Below, one piece after another: positions 36,122 to 49,227 of a DNA stretch of 64,000 nucleotides. The notes below the pieces were generated by a model. That model did not search any database. It saw nothing but the letters and a program-made list of their open reading frames with translations, and was not told where the DNA came from. The first letter of the stretch is position 1; each line of letters opens with the position of its first letter. Position numbers and translations under genes: made by a program. The DNA is from Nectonema munidae (Eukaryota; Nematomorpha; Nectonematoida; Nectonematidae), in the NCBI GenBank assembly GCA_030549495.1, contig JAUIRK010000715.1, positions 1 through 64,000 of the forward strand. Direction: 5' to 3'.

Positions 36122-38294
36122 GATAGTGCAACATTACCGCCTGCTCAAGAGATACGTGCACGGAGCTAGCAGAGTTATAGGTGTAGGAATTTAATTTTGC
36201 AAAATTAAATTCCAGGAACTTAATATCCAGAGTTGCAAATTTTTTATAACATTCAAAATCTTTCATGTATAAAATTAAAAATCTCTAATTTCAAAATTAA
36301 GTGCTCAAAAAGAAAAAACTATTTTTTAGGCTAAATGTTTAAATTTTTTTAAGAAATGTCCATTCGCTAAATAAAATTGTCGCGAATTTGTTTTTGAACC
36401 CTAATTTGCCAAATTTTGTTCCCGCCAAATTAAAGCACTTTACAGTAAATGAATAAAACATTCCGAAATTTAAATATATAATATATCTTCCCGCGTGTTT
36501 CGCTTAGTTGACGATTTTAATTCCATTGCTGTTATCGTAATTTAGATTGAATATTCCAATTTAAAATTAATCTCAAAAACAAATATAAATCGTCCTTTTT
36601 TTTTATTTTTGCATGTACTTCTAAAGTTTCAAATTTTACGTAAATATCAATTTCAGCATAACAACTACAGACAGGAATGTATTCTTTGGTTTTATGCTAA
36701 TTTCATAGCATAGTGCAACAATCAATTTTACATTTCTTTGACATCTTTTTCGAATATTTGGGCAAGTAAGTCAAAATAGATATTTTTATATATTGGCACT
36801 CAAATTGGCGGCCATTAAATTTATGGAATATAAAGAAAATTGTCATATATTATGTTAACGTAATATTTCACGAATTTTTTTTCAGCTTACGTATTAAATT
36901 TGAGGAATATTGAAGTACTATAAATTCCTTGATTCTGCGCTTCTTATGAACCAAGCATTATTTATCAATCACAAACGTGACGGACAAATACTTAAACAAT
37001 TTTGAGCGTATGTTTTTAAATTAATCTTAGAAAATAATGTTTTGCCACAGCCATGAAGAGAGGTGCTGTTTTTATAAGTGTGCAGGGGAGCTTAATCAAC
37101 TCACCCAATTGGCATTGCCAATTCGCCACATTTGCATGTAGTTTTTGAAAATTTGTTAATGTTAGTTAGGTGTGTAGTTATTTAAATTTTTAGCTAACCG
37201 TGTGGAGGTAGCCAAAAGGTACTGATATAACTTCGCCATGTAAAATTCTATATAAAATATTGACGATGCATTCAAAGGGGTGAGAACCTAAAAGAGTGTC
37301 AAAATTAGTCACTTCTATCATGTTCAAAGGAGTGTTGTATCAAAGGAGTAACACAATTAAATCAGTTTGTTAAATAGTAGATAAAGTAATTGGTTAAATA
37401 GTTGATTGATTAGTTGGTGAGTAAGTTGATAAGATAGTTAGATAGTTCTTCATATTTGATAATAAGATGTTTGACGAATGTGTGCATTAAATAACTTGGA
37501 AGATAGTAAAAGTAAAATAAATTGAAAAATTATTATTAAGAGGACACTTTGAAAACTCTATTCATCCAAAGGTTTTCGACACGATTGTCTTTACCAGGGA
37601 TATTAAAATTATAAATGGGAATCTTTTAATTATTTGGATAAAATAGTTTTCAAATTGACCCATTTCAATTTAATCCTTTAGGATATTCAGTTAGTTAGTT
37701 AGTGATTCAGAGCTCTAGTTCGATCATTTTCCAGTTAGTTTGTTGATTTGTCACTGTTTTTAATCCTCGAATTTTTGTCTTTATTTTGTTATGTCAATCA
37801 TTTGAGTTTCTGTATTTTTGTTACTCTTTTGTCATGTCACTCTTAGATAGCTTAACTCTGTGTCTCCAAACACTTTCTATTTTAAATAATATTCCTAAAA
37901 TTATTGTTTTGCTATCCCCTGCTTAGATTTATCATTAGAATAAAGAAACAATCTAATTACATTCTTTTTAAATACGCATATTAAATAGTTGTGAAGGACA
38001 AAATAAATCAAAAGAATTGTTCTTAAAGACAAATTACCAATCTCAATATGGAGGAAAAAAACTCGAGAAAGCAACGCTCATGAGGTTCTCTTTGTTCAGC
38101 CACAATCATTTATTTTTTTACTTTATGATTGATTGATTGAAAAACTTGTTAAAAAATTAGAAAAATAATAATAATATTGTCTGCGAAAATGACCTTTACC
38201 CAACACCACTATTACTCCAGTTGAGGAAACACTCGTTTAACCAAGTATTTTACGATTTCGACGTGGATTCGTCATTGTCATTCATTTGGAAATT
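36122..38294. other. Non-coding stretch with TTAG-type low complexity
   Basis: About 37,370-37,450 and 37,690-37,745 are dense in gttag and tagtt words (aagatagttagatagttc). Otherwise featureless. Confidence 0.5.
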
Positions 38295-38696
38295 TTAGAG
38301 ATGGAAAAAATTAATTAAAGCAAATCTGCGTACTATCAATATAAAATATAGGTGAATAGACAAGATGCGAGGCAACGCCTTGATCTTGCGATCACCATTA
38401 GCGAAGGGTCGCGTTTCTTCGAGTGTACTTCGTAAATTTTCGTCAAATTGCACTTTTTCATACCAACAGTTAATTCCGTTTTCAGCAAATGAGAGTGCTG
38501 GTATCGTTGTATCAGTGAATAAAGAACATACGTTTTTCTTTGATATTTTGGAGAAATGAGTGCTAGAAGTATTAGTGCCAAACCTTTTATAGCATTTGTG
38601 TGAACCTTGTTGCAATTTCATTGATGACGTGGGAAAAAAGCAAAATAAAACGGCGTTTGAATGAGTCCACGAGATTTCGTCCACAAATTTGAACAT
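38295..38696 (-). other. Unrecognised 133-residue open frame
   Basis: Reads MFKFVDEISWTHSNAVLFCF, then KISKKNVCSLFTDTTIPALS, then YEKVQFDENLRSTLEETRPF and ANGDRKIKALPRIL. Composition is less AT-driven than neighbours and other frames are open too (81 residues on the same strand, 64 on the other). I do not recognise a family. It may be an old pseudogene or transposon piece; no splice or promoter context helps. Confidence 0.25.
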
Positions 38697-40538
38697 TAAA
38701 TTTCTCCCTTTTTTGTATATTAAATTTGTAGGCTGAATAAATTGTTGTCTCTTGGCAAAATCTTGTTTTATCGAATTAGCGAAATAACTACAAAACTTAA
38801 AATTCTCATTATTTTATGTATATCAAATTTATATGCACTGCCAGGCGATATTTCTCCGCTTAGAAATAAAGTTTCTATTATTTTTAACACTATTGTAAAC
38901 CTATAAATTAGCAATTTTTAATAACTAGAAAAACTAACTAATTCTTAATAACTGACTAAGCGTCTAATTACAAATAAGGATATTTATATTCATTTTAAAA
39001 TTTTATTATTAAAAAAAATGCAAAGATAGTTTATTTATAAATTTATTTTTTTAATAAAATTTATTTATAAATATTTCGAGTACTTTTTGGTTATCACCAA
39101 CTAAATTTTTTTTATTTATAATGTATATTACAACCTAGACTATCTTATATGATAAATATGTTATATTTATTTATGTTAGAGTAAAAAAATAAAGGAATTC
39201 TCTCTAAACTAATTACTATCACTATGACTAAATAACTGACTTATTGACTAACTGACTGACGACTTAACTAAGTAACTGACCAACTAACTAATAAAACCTT
39301 AATTTAAGGAAGTTAGATTTTTACATAACTAGTTAGTTCGTTAGTTTTAAAAGATAAAATTTAATCATAAGCCCGGATGTGTCTCAGTACGATAAAAGCA
39401 TACTTTTCATACAAACATTGGATTGTTATTATTTATAAGGAAACGATATATGAAGTAGGTGTCAGTGGAAATTTTCATGAGGCAAAATATAGCGAGACCC
39501 ATATACACCATACTTACTGACGAAATTTTGTGTCAGGAGAGAAAAATGATCCAAAACCCAAATTTTTTATATATGAAATGCTAAAATTTAAAAGTATCAT
39601 ATTTGTTGACAGAAAAAACGAAATTTAGTGAAGAAAACATGATTTCGTGAAGAATCAAATAGTCAAGACCCCAAAAGAATTTATAATATTGAAAGTTTAT
39701 ATTGAGTGTGTTAACCAGAAATTTCTAATTGAGGCTGTCAGTTAGGGTCTTTTACATAACTTAACTTTTAATGCAACAACAATAAACTATTTTATCTAAT
39801 TAACTAAAAATGTATTCTTTATTTAAGAATAGTTTGAGAAAAAGACTTTTGAAATCTCTATATGGAAATGCATTGCTAGCCTCAAGTGGCAAAGGGACCG
39901 CCTCACGGCGACATATAAGATCTAGTTAACACCCTGATGATAATAATGGTTGACAGAAAAATAAGATTTCGTGGACACTGAAAACAGGATTTTTAAAAAG
40001 CTAAAAGAATTTATTCTAAATATACGGTTAATAAAAAACATATTTAAAGTTTTATGTTAATTAAAATCATAAAATTAATCTGAGTTGCAAACGCATAAAG
40101 GTATCAAAATTACGAAGTAATTTTTACCTAAAAACTTTCTGGGTACAGCCCCGATTCAAATATAAGCAATATTAAATGAAAGTTGGAATTAAATAAAACA
40201 AAGAAATTTGGTTGACCGCATATCATACTATTAGTCAAAGAAGGCAAAGCCGTCATAAGCAAAAATGGTCGCGAGAAGAAGCTTCAAGCCACTTTGTATT
40301 GATTTGTCCATGCTGTCCATTTTTTGGATCATTGGTATTAAATGGGTGACCTTTCCAAGTATTTGATAAGATTGTGGGATCTTTCCTCTTTGATGGACAT
40401 AACTGAAATCTATTTTAAATAATTTTTTTTACGTATTTTTGTCCGTAAAATTCGAAAATGATAACTGTTTTTTGAATTACGCGCTAGTGAAGTTATTTTT
40501 TGTTTCAGTAGCTGCAGTCCTCTTACGCACCAATCAAC
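38697..40538. other. Non-coding stretch with CTAA-type low complexity
   Basis: At 38,925-38,970 and 39,225-39,300 the sequence is dense in ctaact and actgac words (gactaactgactgacgact), the complement of the TTAG-type stretches at 37.4-37.7 kb. No gene seen. Confidence 0.5.
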
Positions 40539-41087
40539 ATGGATGGTGATGAAAAGGTCAATCTCCGTTGCTTATTTGAGCATACCAAGACTGAATTGGA
40601 TGTTGTAGTGTTCTTACAAAAGTTCAACATCATCCCTATCAACTATAAATGTAGAAAAAAACATGAAATGCTTCTGGAAAACATCAATAATGAGGTCTTG
40701 CAACCAGTCAGTGTCGGTGAGGAAGAACACATGGTTGGAAGGGAGTACACTGCCTTTACATAAAATCATTTTCCACATTTACTCTTGGAGCAAAGAATAT
40801 GCAAGCATGAAATTTTGCCAAGAGGAATTGGGGATCAATAAAAATACTATGGTTGATTTCAACAACTATTTGAGAGAGGTATGTTCATAGTTTTAGTAGT
40901 TAGTGCTCACACCCAGCAGATCGAGTCTACCTGGAATGTTCTAAAAAAAGAAACAAAATTCACTGTGGAACTGCCAGGGGCATGATTGATTCCTATCTGT
41001 GCGAGTTTATCTGGAAATGCCGTCATTCTGGAAGCGACTATTTAACTGAAATATTGAGAAGTATTGCCAATTTGAATGTAAAATAAA
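40539..41087 (+). pseudogene. Merlin / IS1595 (ISXO2-like) transposase relic
   Basis: Two plus-strand frames give the N-terminal part: MDGDEKVNLRCLFEHTKTEL, VVFLQKFNIIP, CRKKHEM, then RKNTWLEGSTLPLHKIIFHI, YSWSKEYASMKFCQEELGIN, and TMVDFNNYLREVC. This matches the zinc-binding and helix-turn-helix start of ISXO2-like proteins (GTWFEGSHLSFEKI, WNNYLREVC). About 20 bases later the C-terminal end begins: HTQQIESTWNVLKKETK and then, in another frame, RGMIDSYLCEFIWKCRH. The DDE core between LREVC and HTQ is absent, so this is an internally deleted, frame-broken copy of a Merlin DNA transposon. Confidence 0.88.
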
Positions 41088-41272
41088 GAAATACTAATAA
41101 AGAATGCCTTTTTTCCTTTTTATGTTCATAAAGAACTTTGAAAAATATTAATTGAATAAATTTGAAAATAAATGCAAAATAAAGAAATACTAATAAAGAA
41201 TCCCTTTTTTCCTTTTTATGTCCATAAAGTACTTTGAAAAATATTAATTGAATAAATTTGAAAATAACCTGA
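41081..41272 (+). repeat. Tandem duplication, 2 x 96 bp
   Basis: aaataaagaaatactaataa at 41,081 recurs at 41,177, and the following sequence (cctttttatgttcataaag, ttgaataaatttgaaaata) is nearly identical. A recent duplication at the 3' edge of the Merlin relic. Confidence 0.92.
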
Positions 41273-42469
41273 ATTTTATTAAACTTTGCGTTTCTTCAGT
41301 GATAGATAGGAAAAAAAACTTTAAAACCATTTTACTCAAAAACCAGAAGTTTCTCCAAAAAACACAGTTATCATTTTTGAATTTTACGAATAAAAATTTA
41401 TTTAAAATAGATTTCAGTGACGTCCACCAAACAGGAAAGACCCAGATTGTGGTCTCTTTGCTAATAATAAAATTTCAGGGCAACTGATGTTTCGATGAAT
41501 GTTATGAATGTGAACAGGTGCAGTTGCCAACTCTTAGAATAAAAGTAGGTAGTTTATTTCACAAATATCGCTAAAATGCCATTATTTTATTTAAAATTAA
41601 AGGGTTCATTTCATTTTTAAATTTATAATATTAAAGTTGATGCTAACGAATGAAATTACCGACTAAAAATACAAACAACAAATAATAGAATTATTCCGTA
41701 AAATGTATGCACTGAAACTTATCGAGATTAAAATTAAAAAAATGTGTCAGTAAAAGTAAAAAAATGAAAATTGCCAAATCGACTGAACTTTGGGTTAACT
41801 CCCGCCCCCATGAAGTTGGCATTGGGCACCCAAAATTGTGGGGAAAGGAAGCACCAGAATGGAGGGGTGTGATAAAATGAAAAACTGGCTTACTATTACT
41901 ACTCTTGGAAGGAAGTGCGCAGAAAGAAAGGCGAGTTTTAGATAGAGAGAAAGAGAGAGTGATTCGTCGGAAAGATCAAATAGGAAGAGAGAGACTTTTA
42001 CACTTAGTATATTTAAAGTGTGCTGCAAAAGTTATTATTTATTTCAGAGGAGACGTATGCGTGTGTGGGTGGGTGTGCAATTGCAGCTGACTAATACATT
42101 ACATTACATTTAGATATAATTGTTTTTATAGAAACTAAGCGCTTCGTGATTTGTAGTTGGAAACAACTATCTGACGATGATGAAACAGAACATGATAGAA
42201 TGAATGTAAATTTTTCTAATTTTCTTTCACTCCTGCTGCTAGGGTTGATTGGATGATGACGTTATGTATGAAATTAATAAATGGCTATGGACAAACAATA
42301 AAGTCCAGCACCAGCCTCTACTATTTCAATACTTATGAAGGTTTGGCGATTGAATGCTCTGCCTAATAAAAGTTTGTCAGTGAAGAAAAAAGAACTCGCG
42401 GGAGGATAAATGAAAAATACCAAATACCACCAACGCGTCTTCAAAAGGAACTACTACTAAAACATCAAA
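41273..42469. other. No recognisable gene
   Basis: AT-rich at first, then GC-richer from about 41,790. The frames at 41,795-42,090 are low-complexity (Arg/Glu-rich from a gagagaaagagagag run) and not credible. Confidence 0.5.
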
Positions 42470-43000
42470 GTGGAAATGCAAGCACCCACTACCGTTTCTT
42501 CAGTTGCCATGCTCACACATCTATATATATATTACGCGCATTATCCAATATACAAAGGAAGCGACGTGAAAACAACAAAGACGGGCAAAGCGTGTGTGAG
42601 TGAGTGCCCAGGATTGAAGAGGTACACAAAAGAAGACACCCCGAAAGTGAATATAGGGCAGTTCGCGTATTTGGGCAAGCTGTCGCACACGCCTCGTGCT
42701 AGTTGTTGGGGAGTGAGTGCGCGTCGCCAAGCCCCACAACTGCCCAAGACAATGGAGGTGTGCAGCACGAAGTTCGTGCAAACTGCAAACACTCCCGCAC
42801 CACAGTCAACAAAGCTCTGCTGCTGCGTTTACAGGCGCTGCAATGTGTGCGCGAATAAGGGAAGAGCACAACAATGAGGCATTTGAAGCTCTACCCGAAA
42901 CAGGTGTGCAAGTATATGCAAGTTTGCGCTCAACAAATGAAAGTGTAATTTTTGCATACAACAACAGCAGTTCATCGCGAAGCCGTGGACAATGTGAGTA
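42470..43000. promoter_or_regulatory. GC-richer non-coding block
   Basis: Markedly higher GC than surroundings (gcgcgtcgccaagccccaca; ctctgctgctgcgtttacag). Five overlapping frames of 83-135 residues on both strands reflect the lack of stops in GC-rich DNA rather than a protein: none has a recognisable motif and none is clearly best. Could be a regulatory island or an untranslated exon. Confidence 0.3.
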
Positions 43001-43469
43001 CTAATTCCATCTTCGCATACACACGCACAGATTGATAGGCTTTATACATCACATTGTATTACGGTGTACATTGTACAATGCAGAGGCTTTCTATTAAAGT
43101 TTGGAATCTATCTATTTGTTAGAATAATCATTATTTTAAGGAGGAAAGTGTGTCTCCTTCAGGGAATAGTAAGTGCTATTATATCATCCTTCATTAAAGC
43201 ACTCCCCCATCAGTCAGAGAAAGATAAAATAGAGAATGTCTTTGCAAACATTTTTGCGCCACGCTGGATTTACTTACCCCCTTTATTTTGGTTGCACTAA
43301 TCTATGATGAGCGTGAGTGATATTCCAAGCCAAGAAATATACAGGCGTCTGCGTGACAAAGAAAATAAGCTAGTTAATCGATAAAAAGTGGCAAGTACCT
43401 GTAACTTTGTATTTCCCATCTACCTGCAAAGTTTTACTATTGCAAATATTAGACCAATTGTAGTCTTGC

Positions 43470-43820
43470 CCGTCAGCGTAATTCCCTGAAGAACAAGCAC
43501 CCCTTTTTTCGTACCAACTGAAGAACAACTACCCGAAACCACTCTCCTGAAGAATAACCCCCAGGAATATAGAACTCTTTTTTTATATTAATTAATATAA
43601 TATATTTGGGTAGAAAATCAAATTATCTAACAAAAACCCATAATTCATGAAAAACTAAAAATATAATTAAAAATTACTTTTATTTTCATCCATTAAATTG
43701 CTGAGTAATATGATCACATATTCATCACATAAACCCACCTGAAGAATCTCCACCCCCAAATTTTATCTCCAGAAGAATAACCACCCCAACAAAGAGGGGT
43801 GGTTGTTCTACTGGAGATCC
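43470..43820. repeat. Repeated 'ctgaagaataacc' words ending in a 23-bp hairpin
   Basis: ctgaagaa occurs at about 43,488, 43,518, 43,549 and 43,739, and as ccagaagaataaccacccc at 43,769-43,787. The last one pairs with ggggtggttgttctactgg: arms 43,765-43,787 and 43,796-43,818 match at 21 of 23 positions around an 8-base loop. Looks like a MITE end or a foldback. Confidence 0.65.
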
Positions 43821-44767
43821 AAAAATCTTTCAACAGGAATTGTTATTTCGAAAAATTATTGCAATACAACGATGAATAAAATTTATGGAAGCAACCTAAT
43901 TTTTGTAAAACTAAGCGATTTGACCAAAATGAAATAAATTAGGGGTGATTCACTTGAAAATGAAATAATTAAATTTGATTTTTTATATTAGCTAGAGTTA
44001 AAAAACTGTTAGCTAATTAATCAGAAATAAATCAAGATTTTACACTATATCTATAATAAAACTCGAAATATAACTAAATTAATTGAAAAATGCTTGAAAA
44101 CACCAAATTTTTGAATAATTTTGGAAATTTTTGTTTTTATTTTTAAAAACTGCTTTTATCAAGAAAGGTTTTCTACTTTCTATATGCATTAAAATGCAGG
44201 CATGCAGGCTCTCAAATCTTACCTTTTTAATCTTTTATATTCCTGTTTTTCTAACCTAAAGTATGAAAAAGACGGTTATAAAATAAAAATTTAGTTCGCT
44301 CATAAATATCTTTAGCATTCCTACTTGACTAGGTAGCTTTTTCGTTTTAAAAAATTCATTTTTGTAATGATGAATTTATTAGAATCTGGTGCAAAATGTA
44401 AGAAGAGAAACATCAGATATCTATCATTTAAATATGTTTGATGGATAGGTGTCAACTTTGCTCTAAAATGTTGTAATATGAATATGTAAAATTACATTAT
44501 TTTCTCCAGTGTATTGAATTACTTTCAATGTTCATAGCATAGTATTTACTATATAAACTTTTTAATATATCTATTAAATTACACTATTAATTGTTTTATA
44601 AAATTTTCTTAATAAACAATCAAATAGTGATTTTTTGATTGACAGATGTCAATTTTATACAGAATATCTCGTCTAAGAGTAATATTTGTTTGGAAATTGT
44701 TGACTGTTGATATCGAAATGTATATAAATATAAATAATTTACATTTCCTTCTTGTATCATCTTTCTT
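43821..44767. other. No recognisable gene
   Basis: AT-rich with nothing supported until the LINE fragment. Confidence 0.5.
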
Positions 44768-45140
44768 TGTATTACAGAAGCTTAGGGAATGAAATGATTA
44801 CTATATTTAATATTGTGAAAGGAAACACGAACATTGACGAGAATGTATTGCCTGGTTACTCAAAGAGAATTTCCAGATCACATTCCATGAAATTTAAACC
44901 TAATTCTTACCAAAGTAATTATAGACAACACTATTTAACACAAAAAGCATATAATCACTGGAATGGTTTGCCAAATGAAATTGTCGATTCCTTGAATATA
45001 AATATCTTTGAAAGAAAGCTTGATGATTTTTGGAAAGATAAAAGATATCTCATTATTTGATTGATTTGTATTTTATTTGTTTATATTTGATTCAATTCAC
45101 ATAGGCGATTAGCCTCTTTACATTGCTTAATACACTTATG
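44768..45140 (+). mobile_element. LINE 3' end: C-terminus of reverse transcriptase ORF
   Basis: The plus-strand frame to 45,060 reads YYRSLGNEMITIFNIVKG, GYSKRISRSHSMKFKPNSYQ, YRQHYLTQKAYNHWNGLPNE and DSLNINIFERKLDDFW. This is the well-known end of many CR1/L2 and related LINE polyproteins (RRLRGDMIETFK ... FFSxRVVxxWNSLPxxVVxAxSVNxFKxxLDxFW). The stop after KDKRYLII is probably natural. The 5' side is truncated; a short 3' UTR follows. Confidence 0.85.
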
Positions 45141-48100
45141 TTATATTATTTGATCACGAGGTGTCCTTCCTGTCAAAATATTTTATAGGTTTTATTGAGC
45201 TCTAGAACAAACAATTATTCCAAACGTCTCTCATTAAGAGAAAATACATAGAGAATAAAAATAACTATACTTTTCATATTTTATATAAACGCAGTTGAAA
45301 TATTTGTTATAAAAAGCTGTACAATTAATTCTCTTTTACAATTACATCAACCTTTAAAATAGAATTAAGTATGGCAAATAAACCAATAACTTTTCAAAAA
45401 ACTGATTTTATTATATGAATATAATTATATTCACATACAATTTTATATAAGCATTAAATATTAAGTAAAAGGCGCCTGCTAAAGTTTTATGAAAGGTTTT
45501 TCAAAAAGAAAACCGCCCTATCAATTTTCGAAAACAAATGCATTAGCAAAAAAAGCTTTTGAAACGTTATCCCTTCTTGCCGTTTTCAATGAATTTTTTC
45601 ACATTTTATAGAACACTGAGATATCATAGAGCGAGAAGTGTTTATTTATAAGGGTCCCGACATCTCTTCTATTCATTAATTAACAAATTTTTGCCTACGA
45701 CAAGCAGACAACTTTGTAAATTTATTTTATTCCCAATCTAAAAAGAAAGTGTCTGCGTATATTTACAAGATCAGAAGTATTTTGATCGAAATTTGTGATG
45801 TTTAGTCACTCCGCCTTTTCAAACCTTTCTTTGCGCTGTTAAGAAATAACTTGAACGACTAAATACTGTTTGCATCGTATTTAGGGTTGAGAACCTTAAC
45901 AAAAATGTTTGAAATAGAGCGCAGATTTCCGGAAGTTTACTTCTAATTGCCAAAAACTTTTTTTCGTGCAAATGAGATTTCCTTCTGGCTCCATTTCATT
46001 TAAATGAGCTTCTCTTATATTTCTACATCCATTTTTACTTGTTCAGACTCTTATTTTAAAAGGTGAAAAAACATTCCGGTGCGTTCATATCTTCAAAAAC
46101 TTTGGAACTTCTTGTGAAGTTTTATCTTAATCAATTAGGCTGAGAAAATAGGTTCTAAGATAACTCATATTGAACAACCCATGCATGGAGGACGCATACA
46201 TACACGGATTAATTATATTCCTCAAAGGCACTGATCAGAATGGTAAATATGAAATCTAAAATGATAAAATCTGTGAACAGTTATCCTAATTAGCAGGTAT
46301 AAAGATATCACATCTTCCTTATAAGCTGTGTTATATAATGTGCATTAAGTTTTCAATAATTTTCAGTTAATAAAATTGCAGTATTAATTTTTTTATGGAT
46401 TATATTATTCAGCATTCATATTTATTTCGAAGATTTGACTATGAAAGATGTTATCATTTGTAATTCGTAGTTAAAGCCTTTTAATGGGAATTGGCATGAG
46501 TTGTCTAAGCATGAATTATTATCCATCATTACTTGTTGTCCTGTCATGAGTTGTCTTAGCAAACAGAAAATCTTTTGTAACTTGTAAAAAAAAGCGCGTT
46601 GTGATTATAAAATTATCTTCTTGGTTCTTTCATACTAACAATTTTACATACATCTGTATTACATTAGCAAAATCAACTAAATAAAATTAGTTTTTTGACG
46701 TACATCTTTGTGCAAAAGAAAATGAAAATTTTAGTTGTAATTAGGAAATTTTGAAACTAAATTTGAATGATTGAAAAAACTCGAATCTTTAAGCAACTTT
46801 TGAAATTAACGCTTAAACCACCATAAAACCAAATATAACTAAAAATGGTGTATCTAACAAAAAATAAAAATAGTATTCTACCTAATATTTCAATAAAAAG
46901 AAAACGCTTTCTAATAAAGAACAGTAAAGAATTCCAAGAGTCATTAGAGACCACTTTGGTAGTCTCTGTTCCAAATTATATCTTGTTAATTACTTCGGCA
47001 ACGAAACATGAATTTTCTGAAGCGTCAATCAAAGTAAATTTTTTTACTTTATGTACATAAAAATTATTGAACTGCACACAAAGAAAGAATATTCTCGCAT
47101 CAGTGGAAAGCTAACTCGTGTTCTTAAATCGAAGTAGTTTAGTTTTAATCTGTTACCTTTGCAATCAATTCATAAGAGCAGAGATTTATAATTCAAGGAA
47201 GATTCAATTTAACAAAAAATATTTCAAAACTTTATTTTTTATACTAAACATTTTATATACATATATTTAAAATTATTTCAAAAAATGTAAAATGTAAGGC
47301 AATTTTGATACACTTCACAATTTCAATTCATTATTCTCAACTTCTGCTTGATTTTTTTTATTTTGACTGCGCTACTCTATAAAATGTAGGATTAATGGAC
47401 ACATAAATGTAATTTTATAATATATTTTTCACTGAAAAAAATAAGTCGGAATTTTTTTATGGATATATTTTAGACTGATTACAAAAAGGGTCAACTAATA
47501 ATGAAGATTTCAAGGCTGTTTCAAATAAGAATGGTGAAAACGAACTGCTAAGAAAATTAAATTCTTTATATTTATCATTGGGATTTATAAGCGTCAAATT
47601 TGACCATAAAAGGTTGACAGAAATGGAATAAAATTCAGTCATACGTTTCACAAAAATGTCAATACAAGCGAATATATGGGACAAGAATATCGGGAGACTC
47701 CAAAATCAAATTTAAATAAAAGGGAGCGATTATCCCTCCGCATTGGAGTGTCAAATAAGAAGTGTTACCAGGCGCTCATCGCATCTAAATGCTAACCTGT
47801 CTTAACTTTGCTTAGCTTCTTTGTTCACAAGATAAAGGAAGCTTTCTGAATTGCATGGTAGGTGGTGATACGGCTTTAATAAGAATACAATTGAAGTAGA
47901 AATAACTCTCATTTCAATAAATCATAATTCATCATTTCAAGTTTGATAAGTGCATAAACTAAAAAGTCTGTACAAGTCATAAAATATTACTAGCAAACTT
48001 TAAAACCAAATTAATAAATTCTGATTTTATTTTATTAAAGTCAATAATAATAGTAAATTATTATATTAATTGTTAAATGAAAAAGTTGAAAGTCTTTAAA

Positions 48101-48809
48101 AAAAAGGTTGCATTTTAAATCCCTATTTTTAGGGATGACGTTTATAAACCTATATATCTATGAATAATTGTGTATATTTATATTAACTAATATGTTTATT
48201 TGAGGTTTCTAGCTTAAGCGGTGTCTGCCTTTTGAAAGCATCTTTCAAATCAAATTTACTATATTCCATATCAATCAATCAGTTACAATATGATTGCTCT
48301 ATCATAAAATCTTGAATTATATGTTTTCTTCTTCTTCATCTTTTATATTTGTGCTTTTAAATATTCAGTAAATCTAGTCTATTTTATGAAAAATTTATTT
48401 TAAAAATATGAAAAATTAAAATATAGATAGCTTCTTGTAATTACCAGGAAGAGAGTGCAACTAAGTAAATAAATATAAAATAAAATACCAATCCTTGTAG
48501 ATCGAGGTAAGAGAATAGTTCTAGATAATATTGTCTTTTTCGACAAATTGATATATAGGATTATGAGACTCAAAAGTTGCTAATAAAATATTTTTTACTG
48601 CCAATTCATCACATTCTTATTTTGTAAAATAGTATATCTAGTTTCAATAATGAAACCTCAGAATAGTTTGTTATAATATGTAGGAAATTTTGAAAACTAG
48701 TTCTTTCTAATAAAATTGAATAATAAGAGTTGAAAAAATTGGATTTGTTAAAGATGCTTAAACCAAATTTAGAGCATTTCTTTTTATTATGAGCGATGTA
48801 GATACAAAC
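45141..48809. other. No recognisable gene
   Basis: AT-rich non-coding DNA. The frame at 47,457-47,684 (minus; WSNLTLINPNDKYKEFNFLS) looks somewhat protein-like but has no known motif or splice context. Confidence 0.5.
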
Positions 48810-48817
48810 CCCTAGAT

Positions 48818-49027
48818 CCGGGGTTCCCAACCTGGGGTTCGCGAACCCTTGGTGGTTCGTTTCACTTTTTTTAAGGGGTACTTTTTAAAGGTATCTGAAA
48901 AGTTTTTTTTAATTTTTAACTGATATATTAGTGTGAAAAATCTAGATAAAAAACTAAAAAATTATTAGGGGTTCGCCTAAGGCTGAAAATTTTCGGGGTA
49001 CTTGGTGAAAAAGGTTGGAAACCTCTG
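48818..49027. mobile_element. hAT MITE, 210 bp, perfect 8-bp target duplication
   Basis: Flanked by ccctagat at 48,810-48,817 and 49,028-49,035. Left end ccggggttcccaacctgggg; right end complement cagaggtttccaacctt. The interior (ggggttcgcgaacccttgg, ggggttcgcctaaggctg) is typical of hAT MITEs. Confidence 0.92.
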
Positions 49028-49227
49028 CCCTAGATGAAATAAGCGTTGGAAGCTTTATTGATGGGTGTAGCTACCCTCATAGATAGGGTGGAAGAAAGGA
49101 TTTTAGGGGGAAGGCAAATTTATATTAAAAAATAAAATATTTTATTTATTTCATATTTTTTAGTGGAAGGAGAAATATATTCTGAAGTTGACAGCCTTTG
49201 TCGCCAATAACTGCAGCAATAATAGAG

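Larger units (their letters stand above)
33932..38294. other. Upstream region or first intron of the MYT1-family gene
   Basis: No exon with a convincing start and donor was found. Contains a GC-richer block at 35,400-35,870 and a hairpin at 36,071-36,121. The frames at 34,158-34,427, 35,392-35,688 and 35,985-36,266 have no recognisable motif. Confidence 0.55.

Noticed and set aside
42470-43004. Overlapping frames of 83-135 residues on both strands, some Cys-rich
   Set aside because: All arise in one GC-rich block with few stops; no frame has a motif, start context or splice signal better than the others.
47457-47684. 75-residue minus-strand frame that looks partly protein-like
   Set aside because: No family recognised, no splice context, and the surrounding 3 kb has no partner exon.
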